The notes beneath the pieces were generated by a model. That model was not told the DNA's origin. It did not search any database and was given only the letters and a program-made list of their open reading frames with translations. From NCBI GenBank assembly GCA_022824145.1, contig JAJEAY010000165.1, positions 1 through 37,808 of the forward strand: 37,808 bases of DNA, read 5' to 3'. This document shows positions 1 through 9,762 of this stretch, piece after piece (within the stretch, counting starts at the first letter, position 1; every line of letters begins with the position of its first letter). The position numbers were made by a program, and so were the translations under genes. This DNA comes from Rhodobacter sp. (lineage in GTDB: Bacteria; Pseudomonadota; Alphaproteobacteria; Rhodobacterales; Rhodobacteraceae).

Positions 1-1
1 G

Positions 2-2890
2 GTCTGGCAGCAGAAAATCAAATCCCGAGGCAACATCATCGGTCAGCTCAAACGCCTCGGAGCATCCTGCGACTGGAGTCGGGAAGCCTTTACTATGGGC
101 GGTGCCCCGGGCGATCCGGATGCCGGCTCCGGCGCTCCGAATTTCCACGATGCGGTCATCCGGGTCTTCGTCGACATGTATCACAAAGACCTGATTTACC
201 GGGGCAAACGTCTGGTGAACTGGGATCCGCACTTTGAGACAGCCATCTCGGATCTGGAGGTTGAAAACGTCGAGTCACCCGGTCAGATGTGGCATTTCAA
301 ATATCCGCTCGCGGGAGACGAGACATACCTTTACGTCGAGAAGGACGATGATGGAAATGTCGTTCTTGAAGAACGGCGCAACTACATCTCGATCGCGACC
401 ACCCGGCCGGAAACGATGCTCGGTGACGGGGCTGTAGCTGTTCATCCGTCCGACGAACGCTACGCCCCCATTGTTGGCAAACTCTGCGAAATTCCGGTTG
501 GGCCTAAGGGCTTTCGTCGCCTGATTCCGATCATTACCGACGAATATCCTGACCCCGAATTCGGTTCCGGCGCCGTCAAGATTACCGGGGCCCACGACTT
601 CAACGACTATGCCGTTGCGAGGCGCGCCGGCATCCCCTGCTACCGCCTTATGGACACAAAGGCGCATATGCGCGACGACGGCATTCCGTATGCGGACGCG
701 GCCACCGTAGCCCTTTCCGTCGCCCGCGGCGAACATTCACTGACGGAATCCGAGACTGACGCGCTCAATCTCGTACCGGATGACCTGCGCGGCCTTGATC
801 GATACGAAGCCCGGGCGAAGGTAATTCAGCAGATCACTGACGAAGGCCTGGCGGTGATGACATCGGACGAAGACGGCAACACCGTTCCGATGATCGAGAC
901 CAAGCCAATCATGCTGCCGACTGGCGACAGGTCCAAAACCGTCATCGAACCCATGCTCACCGACCAATGGTTCGTCGATGCGGAAAAGATTGTTAGTCCG
1001 GCCATCGATGCCGTTCGCGCAGGAGAAACCACCATCCTGCCGGAAGCTGACAGGAGAGTTTACTTCCACTGGCTTGAGAATATCGAGCCGTGGTGCATCT
1101 CGCGGCAGCTGTGGTGGGGCCATCAGATACCGGTTTGGTATGGTTTCGATGTCTCAGGCGAGAGCTTTCGCGGAGATGCAGGTGACGATGAGCTTGACGT
1201 AACTGAACTCTCTCGCCTGCTTTCCCCAAAGGCATTGCTGCAGGGCAGCGAGAATCACCGTTGTGCGGCCGATTTCGACACTGTCGCGTCACAGTTCGGC
1301 GATGTGCTTGAAACTCTTCCTACCCCCATGAGTCACGCACGGATCGTTGAGGTTTCCGATCGGGACGAGGCGATCAGCGCCATCGCAGCAAGCCTTGAGG
1401 AGTACGGCGCGAGCCAAGATCCAACCGCGCTGGTCTATCCTGTCTGGCGCGATCCCGACGTCCTGGATACCTGGTTTTCATCAGGCCTGTGGCCTCTGGG
1501 AACGCTAGGCTGGCCGGAAAAAACGGAAACACTGCAACGATACTTCCCTACCACCGTACTCGTAACCGGATTCGACATCATCTTCTTCTGGGTTGCGCGC
1601 ATGATGATGATGCAGTTTGCGGCAGTCGGCCAAAAACCCTTCGACACAGTCTATGTCCATGCGCTTGTCCGAGATGAAAAGGGCAAGAAAATGTCGAAAT
1701 CGCTTGGCAACGTTATAGATCCGCTTGAACTTATCAATGACTATGGCGCCGATGCCGTTCGGTTCACGCTGGCCGCTATGGCCGCCATGGGACGGGATCT
1801 GAGACTCTCGACCAAACGGGTCGCCGGCTACAGGAATTTCGGCACAAAACTCTGGAACGCCCTTCGTTTCGCTGAAATGAACGGCGCTTATGACCTGTCC
1901 ACAGTCGATTACCGCAGGAATGCGGTCCCGGATCCAAACGCAGCTGCCTACATTGGCTTTCAGCATGCTGAACGGCATCAAAATGACTCAGCAGCCAAAC
2001 CCGATTCCCTGTCCGGCCCGGAGGCGGAAAACCTCGCCGGATTCCTTGAGCGGCTGCATCCGGCCGACCGGTGGATTGTCGGAGAAACAGCAAAGGTCCG
2101 GGAGTCAGTTGACCACGCGCTCGCCGGTTTCAGGTTCAACGACGCGGCCAATGCGATCCACGCCTTTGTCTGGGGCAAGGTCTGCGACTGGTACGTCGAG
2201 TTTTCCAAACCGCTTCTGAACAGTAACAATCCAGAGACGGCACTGCAGACCCGGGCAGTAATGGGGTGGGTCATGGATCAATGCCTGATTCTGCTGCATC
2301 CAGTCATGCCGTTCATAACGGAAGAGCTTTGGCAGACCACCACCGTCCGGGCCAAGCCGCTAATACATGCGGACTGGCCCGTTTACGCACCGTCCGACCT
2401 CGTCGACGAGGTCGCGGATCGGGAGATGAACTGGGTGATCTCCTTGATCGAAGCAATTCGTTCCGCCCGTGCACAGATGCATGTGCCGGCCGGCCTCCAT
2501 GTTCCCATGATACAGCTTGATCTGGACCAGGCTGGACGGTCGGCATGGACCAACAACGAGGCTTTGATAAAGAGGCTTGCGCGCGTGGATTCGTTAGAGG
2601 AAGCGAAGGAAAGTCCGAAAGGATCCATTACGATCGCGGTCGAGGGCGGCACGTTCTGCCTTCCCCTTTCCGGTATCATTGACGTAGATGCAGAAAAGGA
2701 GCGGCTGGAAAAATCGCTGAAAAAGCTCGAAAAGGAACTGGCTGGGCTGAAGGGTCGGCTTTCAAACGCAAACTTCCTGGCTTCCGCCCCGGAAGAGGTG
2801 GTCGAGGACACCCGTCAGAATGCGGCCTTGAAGGAGGATGAGGCCGCGACGCTCAAGGAAGCGCTGAATCGTCTGTCGGCAATCACGTGA
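2..2890 (+). CDS. valS: Valyl-tRNA synthetase (5' truncated by window edge)
   Basis: Class I aminoacyl-tRNA synthetase that charges tRNA-Val and edits mischarged threonine. The frame is open from base 2 through codons reading [17 protein letters not shown], so the gene starts outside the window and the Rossmann HIGH motif is not seen. Visible parts are the CP1 editing region ([18 protein letters not shown]), the catalytic segment [18 protein letters not shown], the [13 protein letters not shown] block, the KMSKS loop at 1688-1702, the anticodon-binding helical domain, and a C-terminal charged coiled coil (about 2690-2880) typical of ValRS. The short insertion [18 protein letters not shown] after the SREAFTM block is, from memory, also found in Rhodobacterales ValRS. 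No frameshift is seen. It converges on the aminotransferase downstream. Confidence 0.98.
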   Translation, partial: VWQQKIKSRGNIIGQLKRLGASCDWSREAFTMGGAPGDPDAGSGAPNFHDAVIRVFVDMYHKDLIYRGKRLVNWDPHFETAISDLEVENVESPGQMWHFKYPLAGDETYLYVEKDDDGNVVLEERRNYISIATTRPETMLGDGAVAVHPSDERYAPIVGKLCEIPVGPKGFRRLIPIITDEYPDPEFGSGAVKITGAHDFNDYAVARRAGIPCYRLMDTKAHMRDDGIPYADAATVALSVARGEHSLTESETDALNLVPDDLRGLDRYEARAKVIQQITDEGLAVMTSDEDGNTVPMIETKPIMLPTGDRSKTVIEPMLTDQWFVDAEKIVSPAIDAVRAGETTILPEADRRVYFHWLENIEPWCISRQLWWGHQIPVWYGFDVSGESFRGDAGDDELDVTELSRLLSPKALLQGSENHRCAADFDTVASQFGDVLETLPTPMSHARIVEVSDRDEAISAIAASLEEYGASQDPTALVYPVWRDPDVLDTWFSSGLWPLGTLGWPEKTETLQRYFPTTVLVTGFDIIFFWVARMMMMQFAAVGQKPFDTVYVHALVRDEKGKKMSKSLGNVIDPLELINDYGADAVRFTLAAMAAMGRDLRLSTKRVAGYRNFGTKLWNALRFAEMNGAYDLSTVDYRRNAVPDPNAAAYIGFQHAERHQNDSAAKPDSLSGPEAENLAGFLERLHPADRWIVGETAKVRESVDHALAGFRFNDAANAIHAFVWGKVCDWYVEFSKPLLNSNNPETALQTRAVMGWVMDQCLILLHPVMPFITEELWQTTTVRAKPLIHADWPVYAPSDLVDEVADREMNWVISLIEAIRSARAQMHVPAGLHVPMIQLDLDQAGRSAWTNNEALIKRLARVDSLEEAKESPKGSITIAVEGGTFCLPLSGIIDVDAEKERLEKSLKKLEKELAGLKGRLSNANFLASAPEEVVEDTRQNAALKEDEAATLKEALNRLSAIT

Positions 2891-2900
2891 CTGAGGATTG

Positions 2901-2926
2901 CCCGCACAACGGCACATCAGTGCGGG
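2901..2926 (+). terminator. Hairpin just after valS
   Basis: A perfect 7-bp stem (CCCGCAC / GTGCGGG) with a 12-nt loop begins 11 bases after the valS stop. Only TTC follows instead of a T-run, so intrinsic termination would be weak. It could instead protect the 3' end of the valS mRNA. Confidence 0.35.
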
Positions 2927-3056
2927 TTCAGGAATCGGCCAAGCATCGATACGCAACCAAGAGGATCGCACACCCGACCGGAATACATCGATCAGGCCTG
3001 GCAACCCCACCGTCGCCACGTGGGCCAGGATGGCTCTCTCTATACGAAGTGGCTGG

Positions 3057-4262
3057 TCAACTGGCTTCGCCTTCAGCGCAAATCCGGGCTGCGGCCGCAA
3101 GCGCATCCTTTCCATGAGGAATTCCCAAAGTCACGAGACCGGCCTCAATAGTGCCCAGCAATCCCAGGATCATGTGCGCGTTCACGTGCCCCATATGGCC
3201 CAGCCGAAAGAAACCCTTCCCTTCCGGATCGTCAGGCTCATCCATCCCGAGGCCGATTCCAAGTGTTACTCCCAGGTTGTCAGTCAGCCACCTGCGCAGG
3301 CGTACCCCGTGAGGCGCTCCGATGCGTACGCTCGTCACGGCGCAGGACCGTTTGCCGGGGCAGTCAATGTTCAGTCTCATTGGTCCGTCAGTGGCCCAGG
3401 CATCAAACGCTTCCCAGATTGCCCGTGCAAGCCGCTCGTGTCTGGCCCACACGTTCTCGATCCCTTCATCTACGATCATGTCGAGAGCGGCGCGTAGGCC
3501 GAACAGGTGGTGAGTCGGCGCAGTGCCTCCGAAATGCTGGTAGAACTCCTTTGGCTTGACCCGGGGTCTCCAATCCCAATATGCACTTACACAGTCGGCC
3601 CGGTCACGTGATCCGTCGGCTCGGGGTCCGAAGTAAACAAACGCCATACCGGGCGGGGTCATCAATCCCTTCTGGCTGCCAGCGACCATCACGTCGGCGC
3701 CCCATGCGTCCATTTCGAACCGATCACAGGCAAGCGAAGCGATGCAGTCCACCATCAGGATCGCCGGATGTCCGGTTCGGTCGAGAGCCGCACGCACCGC
3801 GGCGACATCGTTCCTGACGCCGGTAGACGTGTCCGTGTGCACCATGAGAACCGACTTGAATTCCCGAGTGCCGTCCGCTGCCAGTTCCGCTTCGACCTGC
3901 GTAACATCAATGTCCGACGATCTGCCAAAATCGACGATCCGGCACTCGACCCCCAAACGCCGGGCAATCTCGGCCCAACCCAATCCAAAAAGTCCGGTCG
4001 CAAGCACCAGTACGCGGTCACCGCGTGAATGGGTGTTCGCGATTGCCGCCTCCCACGCTCCATGTCCGTTGGCAATGTAGATCGCGACATCATGCTGGGT
4101 ACGGCCGACGGACTTAAGATCCTGAATCACGGTCTCCGTCAGTTCGACAAGCTCGCCCTCATAGATGTTGGGCGCTGGCCGGTGCATCGCCTGCAATACC
4201 CTGTCGGGAACGACCGAGGGGCCAGGAATGGCTAGATAATGGCGACCTTGCGAAAGGGTCAT
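3057..4262 (-). CDS. PLP class V aminotransferase, serine/alanine-glyoxylate type
   Basis: 401-aa fold-type I PLP enzyme that probably transfers the amino group of serine or alanine to glyoxylate. The N-terminus (HYLAIPGPSVVPDRVLQAM) is the glyoxylate-aminotransferase signature. The stretch VDCIASLACDRFEMDAWGAD precedes the PLP lysine, Lys198, in AGSQKGLMTPPG. The C-terminal substrate domain ends in the family's GxGLG and LGHMGHVN motifs. The start at 4262 was chosen over an in-frame upstream ATG because AGGAGA lies 7 bases upstream (4270-4275) and homology begins there. The exact donor (serine, alanine or aspartate) cannot be told from sequence. It stands alone, convergent with valS and divergent from the ABC exporter, so context does not settle its role. 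Confidence 0.92.
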   Translation of the reverse strand: MTLSQGRHYLAIPGPSVVPDRVLQAMHRPAPNIYEGELVELTETVIQDLKSVGRTQHDVAIYIANGHGAWEAAIANTHSRGDRVLVLATGLFGLGWAEIARRLGVECRIVDFGRSSDIDVTQVEAELAADGTREFKSVLMVHTDTSTGVRNDVAAVRAALDRTGHPAILMVDCIASLACDRFEMDAWGADVMVAGSQKGLMTPPGMAFVYFGPRADGSRDRADCVSAYWDWRPRVKPKEFYQHFGGTAPTHHLFGLRAALDMIVDEGIENVWARHERLARAIWEAFDAWATDGPMRLNIDCPGKRSCAVTSVRIGAPHGVRLRRWLTDNLGVTLGIGLGMDEPDDPEGKGFFRLGHMGHVNAHMILGLLGTIEAGLVTLGIPHGKDALAAAARICAEGEAS

Positions 4263-4666
4263 GCAGCAGTCTCCTGAAAACGAGGGAGAGGACTTCGTCT
4301 CCGAATGCCCGGATTCATTTCGCCACTCTTGCCACTTCCGCCGGACATATGTAAACGTAGAACATTCTGACGGCGGAAAGAGCATGTCGCACACGCCCAT
4401 CCCCTTGCAGCTCACATCACAGTACCTGTTCGACTCCGGACACGGAGTCCCGGTTCAACCGCGTCCAACCGAAACAGTGGGCATGCGCAATTCCGCCGGA
4501 ACGGATCTCGGCCACGGGCAGCTGGCCATATCCGTATCGACACTCATCCGCCACACCTAGGATCGCGGTCCAAACTGGTCGCTTCTGATCCCCGCATGCT
4601 GATCAGATTCCCAAACAGCCAATTGAGGGCGCCAATTGCCTTGTTGCCCGGAGTGGAGCCGGAACT
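4263..4666. other. Divergent spacer between aminotransferase and ABC exporter
   Basis: Just over 400 bp without a convincing gene. It should carry promoters for both divergent genes, but I could not assign -35/-10 boxes with confidence. A perfect 7-bp hairpin GACTCCG-GACA-CGGAGTC lies at 4432-4449, of unknown function. The right end holds a ribosome-binding site (GGAG, 4655-4658) for the GTG start at 4667. Confidence 0.5.
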
Positions 4667-6475
4667 GTGAGCGCCCCGACGCATCATCGGCATCAGCGCC
4701 TCGTGTCCCTGGTCATGCCGCAGTCACTGCGGCAGAACTCGAGGGACTCGCTTGATTCCTGGCTGTGGCTTTGGAGGAACTATCTGCGGCAGCACATCCG
4801 CCGCTTTTTGGCCGCCGTGTTTCTGCTCGCCATCGAAGGCGCGATGCTCGGATTCCTGAGCTGGATCGTGAGGCCGATGTTCGATCAAGTGTTTGTTGCG
4901 GGCAACCGAGGCGCTGTGGGTTGGGTTGCCGCCGCAGTGCTTTCCATCTTCCTGGTCCGTGCAACTGCCGGATTCGGAAATCGGGTGCTGATGACCAGCT
5001 TAACCCAGAGAGTCACGGCTTCCCTTCGCGCGAACATCCTGCGGCACATGCTGAAACTTGACAGCGCGTTCTTCCAGAAACGCTCGCCCGGGAAACTCGG
5101 TGAACTGGTGCGCGGCGATACGGAAATCCTCTCTGGCAAGCTGCCCCTGCTCTTCTCAACGATCGGCCGGGATCTCGTTGCTCTGATCGCCCTCTTTACA
5201 GTCGCGATTTCCATCGACTTGATATGGACCGCCATTGCCGTCGCAGCCGTGCCGGCCCTGTTATGGCCCGTCAAGCGCCTGCACCGGAAGGTCGCCAAGC
5301 GAACGAAACTCGCCCGTAACGCCGCGGAAACACTGGCGGAGCGCCTCAACGAAATCCTGCATGGCATCGACACGATCAAGCTGAACAATATCGAGCGCCA
5401 CCGTTCAAGGCGTTACTCTGACGATCTCGACAGGTACGTCAGGGAGGAGGTGCAGTCGGAGCTTGGAAGGGCAGGAATTCCGGCAATAACGGACATAGTG
5501 GCTGGAATCGGTTTCTTTGGCGTCCTGATCTACGGAGGACTGCAGATCATCGGCGGAGAGAAGACGATTGGCGAGTTCATGTCGTTCTTCACCGCAATAG
5601 GCCTGGTATTCGAACCACTCAGGCGGGTCGGAAACGTCACCGGCCAATGGGTGACCGCCAATACATCACTGAGACGTCTGCGTGATGCGTTCGATGAGCT
5701 TCCCACGATCGTGACGCCTGCTTCCCCTGCAGAGCTTGCCGTGGCGGCGGAGGCTGCGGATGTGGCGCTTGAAGACGTTGACTTCTCCTATAGCGACCAA
5801 CCGGTACTGCGCGGCGCGACCTTCCGCGCGGAGGCCGGAAAGACGACTGCTCTCGTCGGAGTCTCCGGCGCGGGCAAAAGCACCGTATTCCGGATACTCA
5901 CACGATTGGCTGACCCTCAGGCAGGACGCGCGACAATTGGCGGAACGGACGTCAAGCAGCTGGATCTCCCTTCCCTGCGCAGGATGTTCTCTGTTGTCAC
6001 CCAGGATGCGCATCTGTTTGACGAGTCGATCCGCGACAACATCGTACTTGACCGCGACAGCCCGCATCTGGACGAAATAATGGACGCCGCTCATGTTTCC
6101 GAATTTGTCGGCAGAATGACGGATGGTGCCGGCACGCGGGTCGGCACGCGCGGCTCGGAACTTTCAGGTGGCCAGAGGCAACGGGTCGCGATCGCTCGCG
6201 CGCTTCACCGGAATACGCCGATTCTGCTGCTTGATGAAGCGACATCCGCACTGGACGCACAGTCCGAAGCGCTGATTCAGGAGGCGCTGGAACGGCTTAG
6301 CGCCGGACGCACCACATTGGTGATCGCGCACCGGCTGGCGACGATCCGTTCAGCCGACAAGATCGTTGTGATGGATGAAGGTCGGGTTGTTGACGAAGGC
6401 ACCCATGACGAACTCATCGGTCGCGACGGGATTTACGCTCACCTTTACTGGCTTCAGTTCGAGAAGCGGGGATGA
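4667..6475 (+). CDS. MsbA-like ABC exporter (fused membrane and ATPase domains)
   Basis: 602-aa half-transporter of the ABC-B/MsbA class, expected to work as a homodimer in the inner membrane and to export a lipid or other hydrophobic substrate. Hydrophobic helices lie near residues 45-66, 84-105, 165-205 and 270-320. The ATPase domain begins near residue 365: Walker A GVSGAGKST (about 398), Q-loop VVTQDAHLF, signature LSGGQ (about 499), Walker B ILLLDEATSALD (about 520) and H-loop VIAHR. The start is GTG with GGAG 8 bases upstream. The ATPase domain is complete and uninterrupted. The neighbouring glycosyltransferase suggests an envelope role, but the substrate cannot be assigned; a lipid A flippase is only one option. 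Confidence 0.93.
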   Translation: MSAPTHHRHQRLVSLVMPQSLRQNSRDSLDSWLWLWRNYLRQHIRRFLAAVFLLAIEGAMLGFLSWIVRPMFDQVFVAGNRGAVGWVAAAVLSIFLVRATAGFGNRVLMTSLTQRVTASLRANILRHMLKLDSAFFQKRSPGKLGELVRGDTEILSGKLPLLFSTIGRDLVALIALFTVAISIDLIWTAIAVAAVPALLWPVKRLHRKVAKRTKLARNAAETLAERLNEILHGIDTIKLNNIERHRSRRYSDDLDRYVREEVQSELGRAGIPAITDIVAGIGFFGVLIYGGLQIIGGEKTIGEFMSFFTAIGLVFEPLRRVGNVTGQWVTANTSLRRLRDAFDELPTIVTPASPAELAVAAEAADVALEDVDFSYSDQPVLRGATFRAEAGKTTALVGVSGAGKSTVFRILTRLADPQAGRATIGGTDVKQLDLPSLRRMFSVVTQDAHLFDESIRDNIVLDRDSPHLDEIMDAAHVSEFVGRMTDGAGTRVGTRGSELSGGQRQRVAIARALHRNTPILLLDEATSALDAQSEALIQEALERLSAGRTTLVIAHRLATIRSADKIVVMDEGRVVDEGTHDELIGRDGIYAHLYWLQFEKRG

Positions 6476-6528
6476 ACCGGGAACGAATCCCGTTCCTGGC
6501 ACGCGTGCGCTAGACCGTGGTTTCCAGA

Positions 6529-7212
6529 CTATCTCGTGTACGCGCGCCGGAGCCGTTCAGGGTCAGCCCCCAGCAGAAACCGTATCAGCAGTCCTAGATT
6601 GCGGCTTCCCTGCCGGAGCCAACCTCTTCTCCGGTAGCGCTCGGCACTTGTCCAGGCCGTCGCCGTCAGCGCCCGGATACGTCCACGCAAAGCGCGGGCC
6701 ATGGCCACATCCTCCATGAGCGGGAATTCCCGATAGCCGCCGACCTCCTGATACAGAGTCCTCGAAATCAACAGGCCTTGATCACCGTAAGGAAGACCAA
6801 ATATCCGGGACCGGAGATTGGCCCAGCCAGCGACGATCCTCGGCGCCATGCCTTCCGAACGGAAAGCAAGGTGAAAATAGCCTGCGGAATCAGGAAAACT
6901 GCGCAGATGCTTAGTGACGGCGTCGGGCCATCGCTCGTCCAGGCGAGTATCGGCATGCACAAACAGCATCCACTCACCTCCGGCGGCGGCGGCTCCCCGC
7001 GCGAGCTGTTCCCCCCGACTGGCCGACCCTGATACCAGATTCGCGCCGGCCGATTCGGCCACGAGTCGGGTATTGTCTTCCGACCCACCGTCGCTAATCA
7101 CAAGCTCGCGCACCAGTCCTGACTGCAGGCCCACTCCAAGTGAAGCGAGCGTCGCTGGCAGATCTTCCGCTGAGTTAAACGTCGGGATTACAACTGACAC
7201 CGGTGCTCGCAT
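6529..7212 (-). CDS. Family 2 glycosyltransferase (TIGR04283-like)
   Basis: 227-aa GT-A fold enzyme. The N-terminus MRAPVSVVIPTFNSAEDLPATL is the nucleotide-sugar binding start of GT2, followed by VISDGGSEDNT and the metal-binding stretch FVHADTRL (DxD-like). The later motif GYREFPLMEDVAMARALR is typical of the group annotated as rSAM/selenodomain-associated transferase 2 (TIGR04283). No membrane segment is evident, so it is probably cytosolic or peripheral. The usual partner genes of that group, a radical SAM protein and transferase 1, are absent here. It is convergent with the ABC exporter, separated by 53 bp holding a 6-bp GGAACG/CGTTCC hairpin. The acceptor is unknown. Confidence 0.88.
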   Translation of the reverse strand: MRAPVSVVIPTFNSAEDLPATLASLGVGLQSGLVRELVISDGGSEDNTRLVAESAGANLVSGSASRGEQLARGAAAAGGEWMLFVHADTRLDERWPDAVTKHLRSFPDSAGYFHLAFRSEGMAPRIVAGWANLRSRIFGLPYGDQGLLISRTLYQEVGGYREFPLMEDVAMARALRGRIRALTATAWTSAERYRRRGWLRQGSRNLGLLIRFLLGADPERLRRAYTR

Positions 7213-7277
7213 CGCACGCCTTTCGATCGCGCCTGTTGTCGCTATATTACACGTGCTGAACGGGAAGGAACCGGCGA

Positions 7278-8033
7278 ATGAAGGGTGAGAGATGCCACGA
7301 CAGGCAGGTGTTCCAGATCGAAGGAGGCGACCGGGAGCGGTTCCTTCAGGGCCTGGTCACCAATGACGTACGTAAGCTCGCTGACGGCTTGGTTTATGCG
7401 GCGCTTCTGACGCCGCAGGGAAAGTACCTTGCGGACTTTTTTCTTGTTCCGGCAGGAGATGCGGTTCTTCTGGACGTCAAATCCAGTTTCGCCCAAAGCC
7501 TGTCGAATCGGCTCAGGATGTACATGCTCCGCGCCGACGTTTCGATAGCCGCTGCGGAAATCCCGGTGTATCGCGGTCTTGGAGACGGCCCGGCAGGCAG
7601 CTTCAGGGATCCTCGGAACAGCAGCCTCGGCTGGCGCCACTATGGCGCCTTGGAGGTCGATGCGACCGAAACCGACTGGGATGCTCTTCGCGTCGCCGCC
7701 TGCGTGCCCGAATCGGGCATCGAGCTGATCCCCAACAGTTCATTCATACTCGAAGCAGGCTTCGAGCGGCTGAACGGCGTGGACTTTGCGAAAGGCTGCT
7801 ACGTCGGACAGGAGGTGACCGCCCGAATGAAGCACAAAACAAGCCTCCGCAAGGGTCTTGCCTCCGTCAAGGTCGAGGGAATCGCCTCTCAGGGAACTGA
7901 GATCCGCGTAAACGGAAAGCCCGCCGGAACACTTCACACCCAGTCAGGCGGCCAGGGAATCGCCTATCTTCGGTTCGACCGGGCGATCGGCGACATGAAG
8001 GCGGGCGACGCTGTGGTGCGCCGCGAGGGATAG
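7278..8033 (+). CDS. ygfZ: YgfZ/CAF17-type folate-binding protein (GcvT fold)
   Basis: 251-aa tetrahydrofolate-binding protein of the GcvT superfamily. Members support assembly or repair of certain Fe-S proteins, such as the tRNA methylthiotransferase MiaB. The defining motif KGCYVGQE is present with its conserved Cys at residue 174, followed by TARMKHKTSLRKGL. The N-terminus runs FQIEGGDRERFLQGLVTNDV, the usual family opening. Length matches compact alphaproteobacterial homologs. The ATG has GGAAGGA about 9 bases upstream. The divergent spacer with the glycosyltransferase is 65 bp and includes a TATATT box near 7240. The stop lies 13 bp from the convergent efp stop. Confidence 0.92.
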   Translation: MKGERCHDRQVFQIEGGDRERFLQGLVTNDVRKLADGLVYAALLTPQGKYLADFFLVPAGDAVLLDVKSSFAQSLSNRLRMYMLRADVSIAAAEIPVYRGLGDGPAGSFRDPRNSSLGWRHYGALEVDATETDWDALRVAACVPESGIELIPNSSFILEAGFERLNGVDFAKGCYVGQEVTARMKHKTSLRKGLASVKVEGIASQGTEIRVNGKPAGTLHTQSGGQGIAYLRFDRAIGDMKAGDAVVRREG

Positions 8034-8046
8034 CCAACAGCCTGCT

Positions 8047-8610
8047 TCAGGCCCGTTCAGCGTATTCCATTGTTTCGGTGTTGACGACGATCTCTTCGTC
8101 GGCCCCGACAAAGGGTGGCACCATAACCCGAATACCGTTATCAAGAACCGCTGGCTTGAACGAGTTGGCTGCAGTCTGCCCTTTCACCGCCGGCTCGGTC
8201 TCCACGATCCTGCAGGTCACTTTCTGGGGCAACGTGGCGTTCAGCGCCTCCTGACCATAGTATTCGATCTGGACCGTCATTCCGTCCTGAAGAAACGGGC
8301 GCCGGTCACCGAGAATCCCGACGGGAAGCTCAATCTGCTCGAAAGACTCGCTGTCCATGAATACAAGCATTTCACCGGATTCGTAGAGAAACTGCTGGTC
8401 CTTCTGCTCGAGGCGGACGCGCTCGACCCTGTCTGCGCTGCGGAACCTCTCATTCAGCTTCGAGCCGTTCCGAAGGTTTCGCAGCTCGACCTGGGCGAAT
8501 GCGCCACCCTTCCCAGGCTTGACATGCTCGACCTTCACAGCGGACCACAGTCCGCCGTTGTGCTCCAGTATGTTTCCCGGGCGAATCTCGTTCCCATTGA
8601 TCTTTGGCAT
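8047..8610 (-). CDS. efp: Elongation factor P
   Basis: 187-aa translation factor that binds between the P and E sites and relieves stalling at polyproline stretches. All three beta-barrel domains are present: an N-terminal KOW-like domain, an OB domain ([14 protein letters not shown]), and a C-terminal domain ending [13 protein letters not shown]. The tip lysine modified in many bacteria is at residue 34 in VKPGKGGAF. The start at 8610 ([13 protein letters not shown]) gives the canonical length; an in-frame extension upstream has no homology and overlaps the divergent leader. The SD is weak. EpmA/EpmB modification enzymes are not in the window. Confidence 0.97.
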   Translation of the reverse strand: MPKINGNEIRPGNILEHNGGLWSAVKVEHVKPGKGGAFAQVELRNLRNGSKLNERFRSADRVERVRLEQKDQQFLYESGEMLVFMDSESFEQIELPVGILGDRRPFLQDGMTVQIEYYGQEALNATLPQKVTCRIVETEPAVKGQTAANSFKPAVLDNGIRVMVPPFVGADEEIVVNTETMEYAERA

Positions 8611-8815
8611 AATGATTGATCCGCTTCGCTGGCTTGATCGAATGTCGGGCTGACTTATATTCATGGAGCAATCGGCGGACAAGATGCCGGTTACCCGTGT
8701 GCTGCAGGTAGGTATGCGCTTTTTGCATACCAGACATTCCAAATCGGAAACCCCGAATCAGTTGATCAGGTCATATTGTCCGCTGCACGAAAAGAGCAAG
8801 AACAAAGGAAGGGAA

Positions 8816-9139
8816 ATGAGTGATTTCGTTGACGGTACGGCATTCAATTTTGAGCAGGGCCAGCGTTCGCGCAAGCTTTTTGCGGCGGTGGTTCTGGCAG
8901 CGCTGGATGACGCGATCGCAGACGACAAGAAATACGGCAACGGGCCGGAGCAGATCGCGCGATGGGCGAGGTCGCGTGACGGGCGCGAGGTGCTTTCCTG
9001 CGCCGGACTCGATCCAAACGAGCCAGTGGTGCAGGGCCTGATGGAATTCGTGGCGAAAGGTGTTCGCACATCGGTCGCACTAAGCCGGGAAGAGAGCGAG
9101 CGCCGCAAGGCCGCGGCGCAACAGCCTGAGGCTGCCTGA
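8816..9139 (+). CDS. Conserved 107-aa protein, DUF6280-like
   Basis: Small soluble protein with no assigned biochemical function. It begins MSDFVDGTAFNFEQGQRSRK and continues with helical segments LFAAVVLAALDDAIADDKK and EQIARWARSRDGREVLSCAG, ending in a charged tail with EESERRKAAAQQ. From memory it matches a protein highly conserved across Rhodobacterales (DUF6280-type); that name is a recollection, not a search. The start at 8816 is supported by AAGGAAGGG a few bases upstream and by the family N-terminus. It is divergent from efp across a 205-bp spacer and convergent with the membrane protein downstream. There is no signal peptide or membrane segment. Confidence 0.8.
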   Translation: MSDFVDGTAFNFEQGQRSRKLFAAVVLAALDDAIADDKKYGNGPEQIARWARSRDGREVLSCAGLDPNEPVVQGLMEFVAKGVRTSVALSREESERRKAAAQQPEAA

Positions 9140-9192
9140 AACAGCCGAACCGCGGTTGGTGTGCCTTTCTGAACGGGTGCTGACCGCTGGAT

Positions 9193-9762
9193 TCAGAAGA
9201 CGAATCTCCAAACGCCGTTTGCGGACAGTTCAGCAGCAGCCAATACAGCGGTCGTTATGCGCATGGTCCAGGATTTGAATCGGACCAGCAGCAACCCGCA
9301 AAGAGCCATCGAAACTCCCAGTTCAATCGGCCCGACCACGTGGGCCCAGTTCCTGCTGTCCCAATAGCTGAACGGACTCTCGAATACCCAGCTCGATACT
9401 GGCCAGAAATGCATTCTTGCGTCGTGGCCATGCAGCGGAAAATCCATGGCCAGATGCAGCAGGCCGGCTCCGGAGAATGCCACCAACACCGGCCATCGTC
9501 GCCATGCCGCTGCCGCGAGCAGCGCACCCCAGAATACGAAACTGTTGTCGATGGCGAAGACCTGCTGCCACGCGGCCGAGTAGTAGAGTTCCCGAAACAC
9601 GGTCTCGGCCGGGATTCCCAGAACGAACAGCGAAATCCCTGCCATCGCATAGAGAGAAGCGTCAGGCGCGAACGCGCCGACGAGTGCCGCGATGGTGAGC
9701 TTCGGCTGGCCCGGGCGACCGAACGCCGCCGCGCCGAATATGAGATGCGCCGGTGTGTTCAC
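9193..9762 (-). CDS. Membrane protein, DUF457/YdjM-like metal-dependent hydrolase relative
   Basis: 189-aa polytopic membrane protein. It opens MNTPAHLIFGAAAFG, carries APDASLY after the first helix, and has the polar cluster HLAMDFPLHGHDARMHFWP around residues 105-124. This His/Asp pattern resembles the DUF457 (YdjM-type) inner-membrane family predicted to bind metal. Four or five hydrophobic helices can be drawn. From memory, proteins of this type in Rhodobacterales are often mislabelled 'cobalamin biosynthesis protein CobQ' because they sit beside cobQ, as here; nothing in the sequence shows amidotransferase activity. It is divergent from cobQ across a 588-bp spacer. Function unknown. Confidence 0.78.
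   Translation of the reverse strand: MNTPAHLIFGAAAFGRPGQPKLTIAALVGAFAPDASLYAMAGISLFVLGIPAETVFRELYYSAAWQQVFAIDNSFVFWGALLAAAAWRRWPVLVAFSGAGLLHLAMDFPLHGHDARMHFWPVSSWVFESPFSYWDSRNWAHVVGPIELGVSMALCGLLLVRFKSWTMRITTAVLAAAELSANGVWRFVF

Noticed and set aside
6500..6510. Palindrome GCACGCGTGC between the convergent ABC and glycosyltransferase genes
   Set aside because: Short and isolated; no partner copy seen in the window, so a chance palindrome is the simplest view.
8611..8742. N-terminal extension of EF-P
   Set aside because: In frame but without homology; it reads through the divergent leader, and canonical EF-P length begins at 8610.
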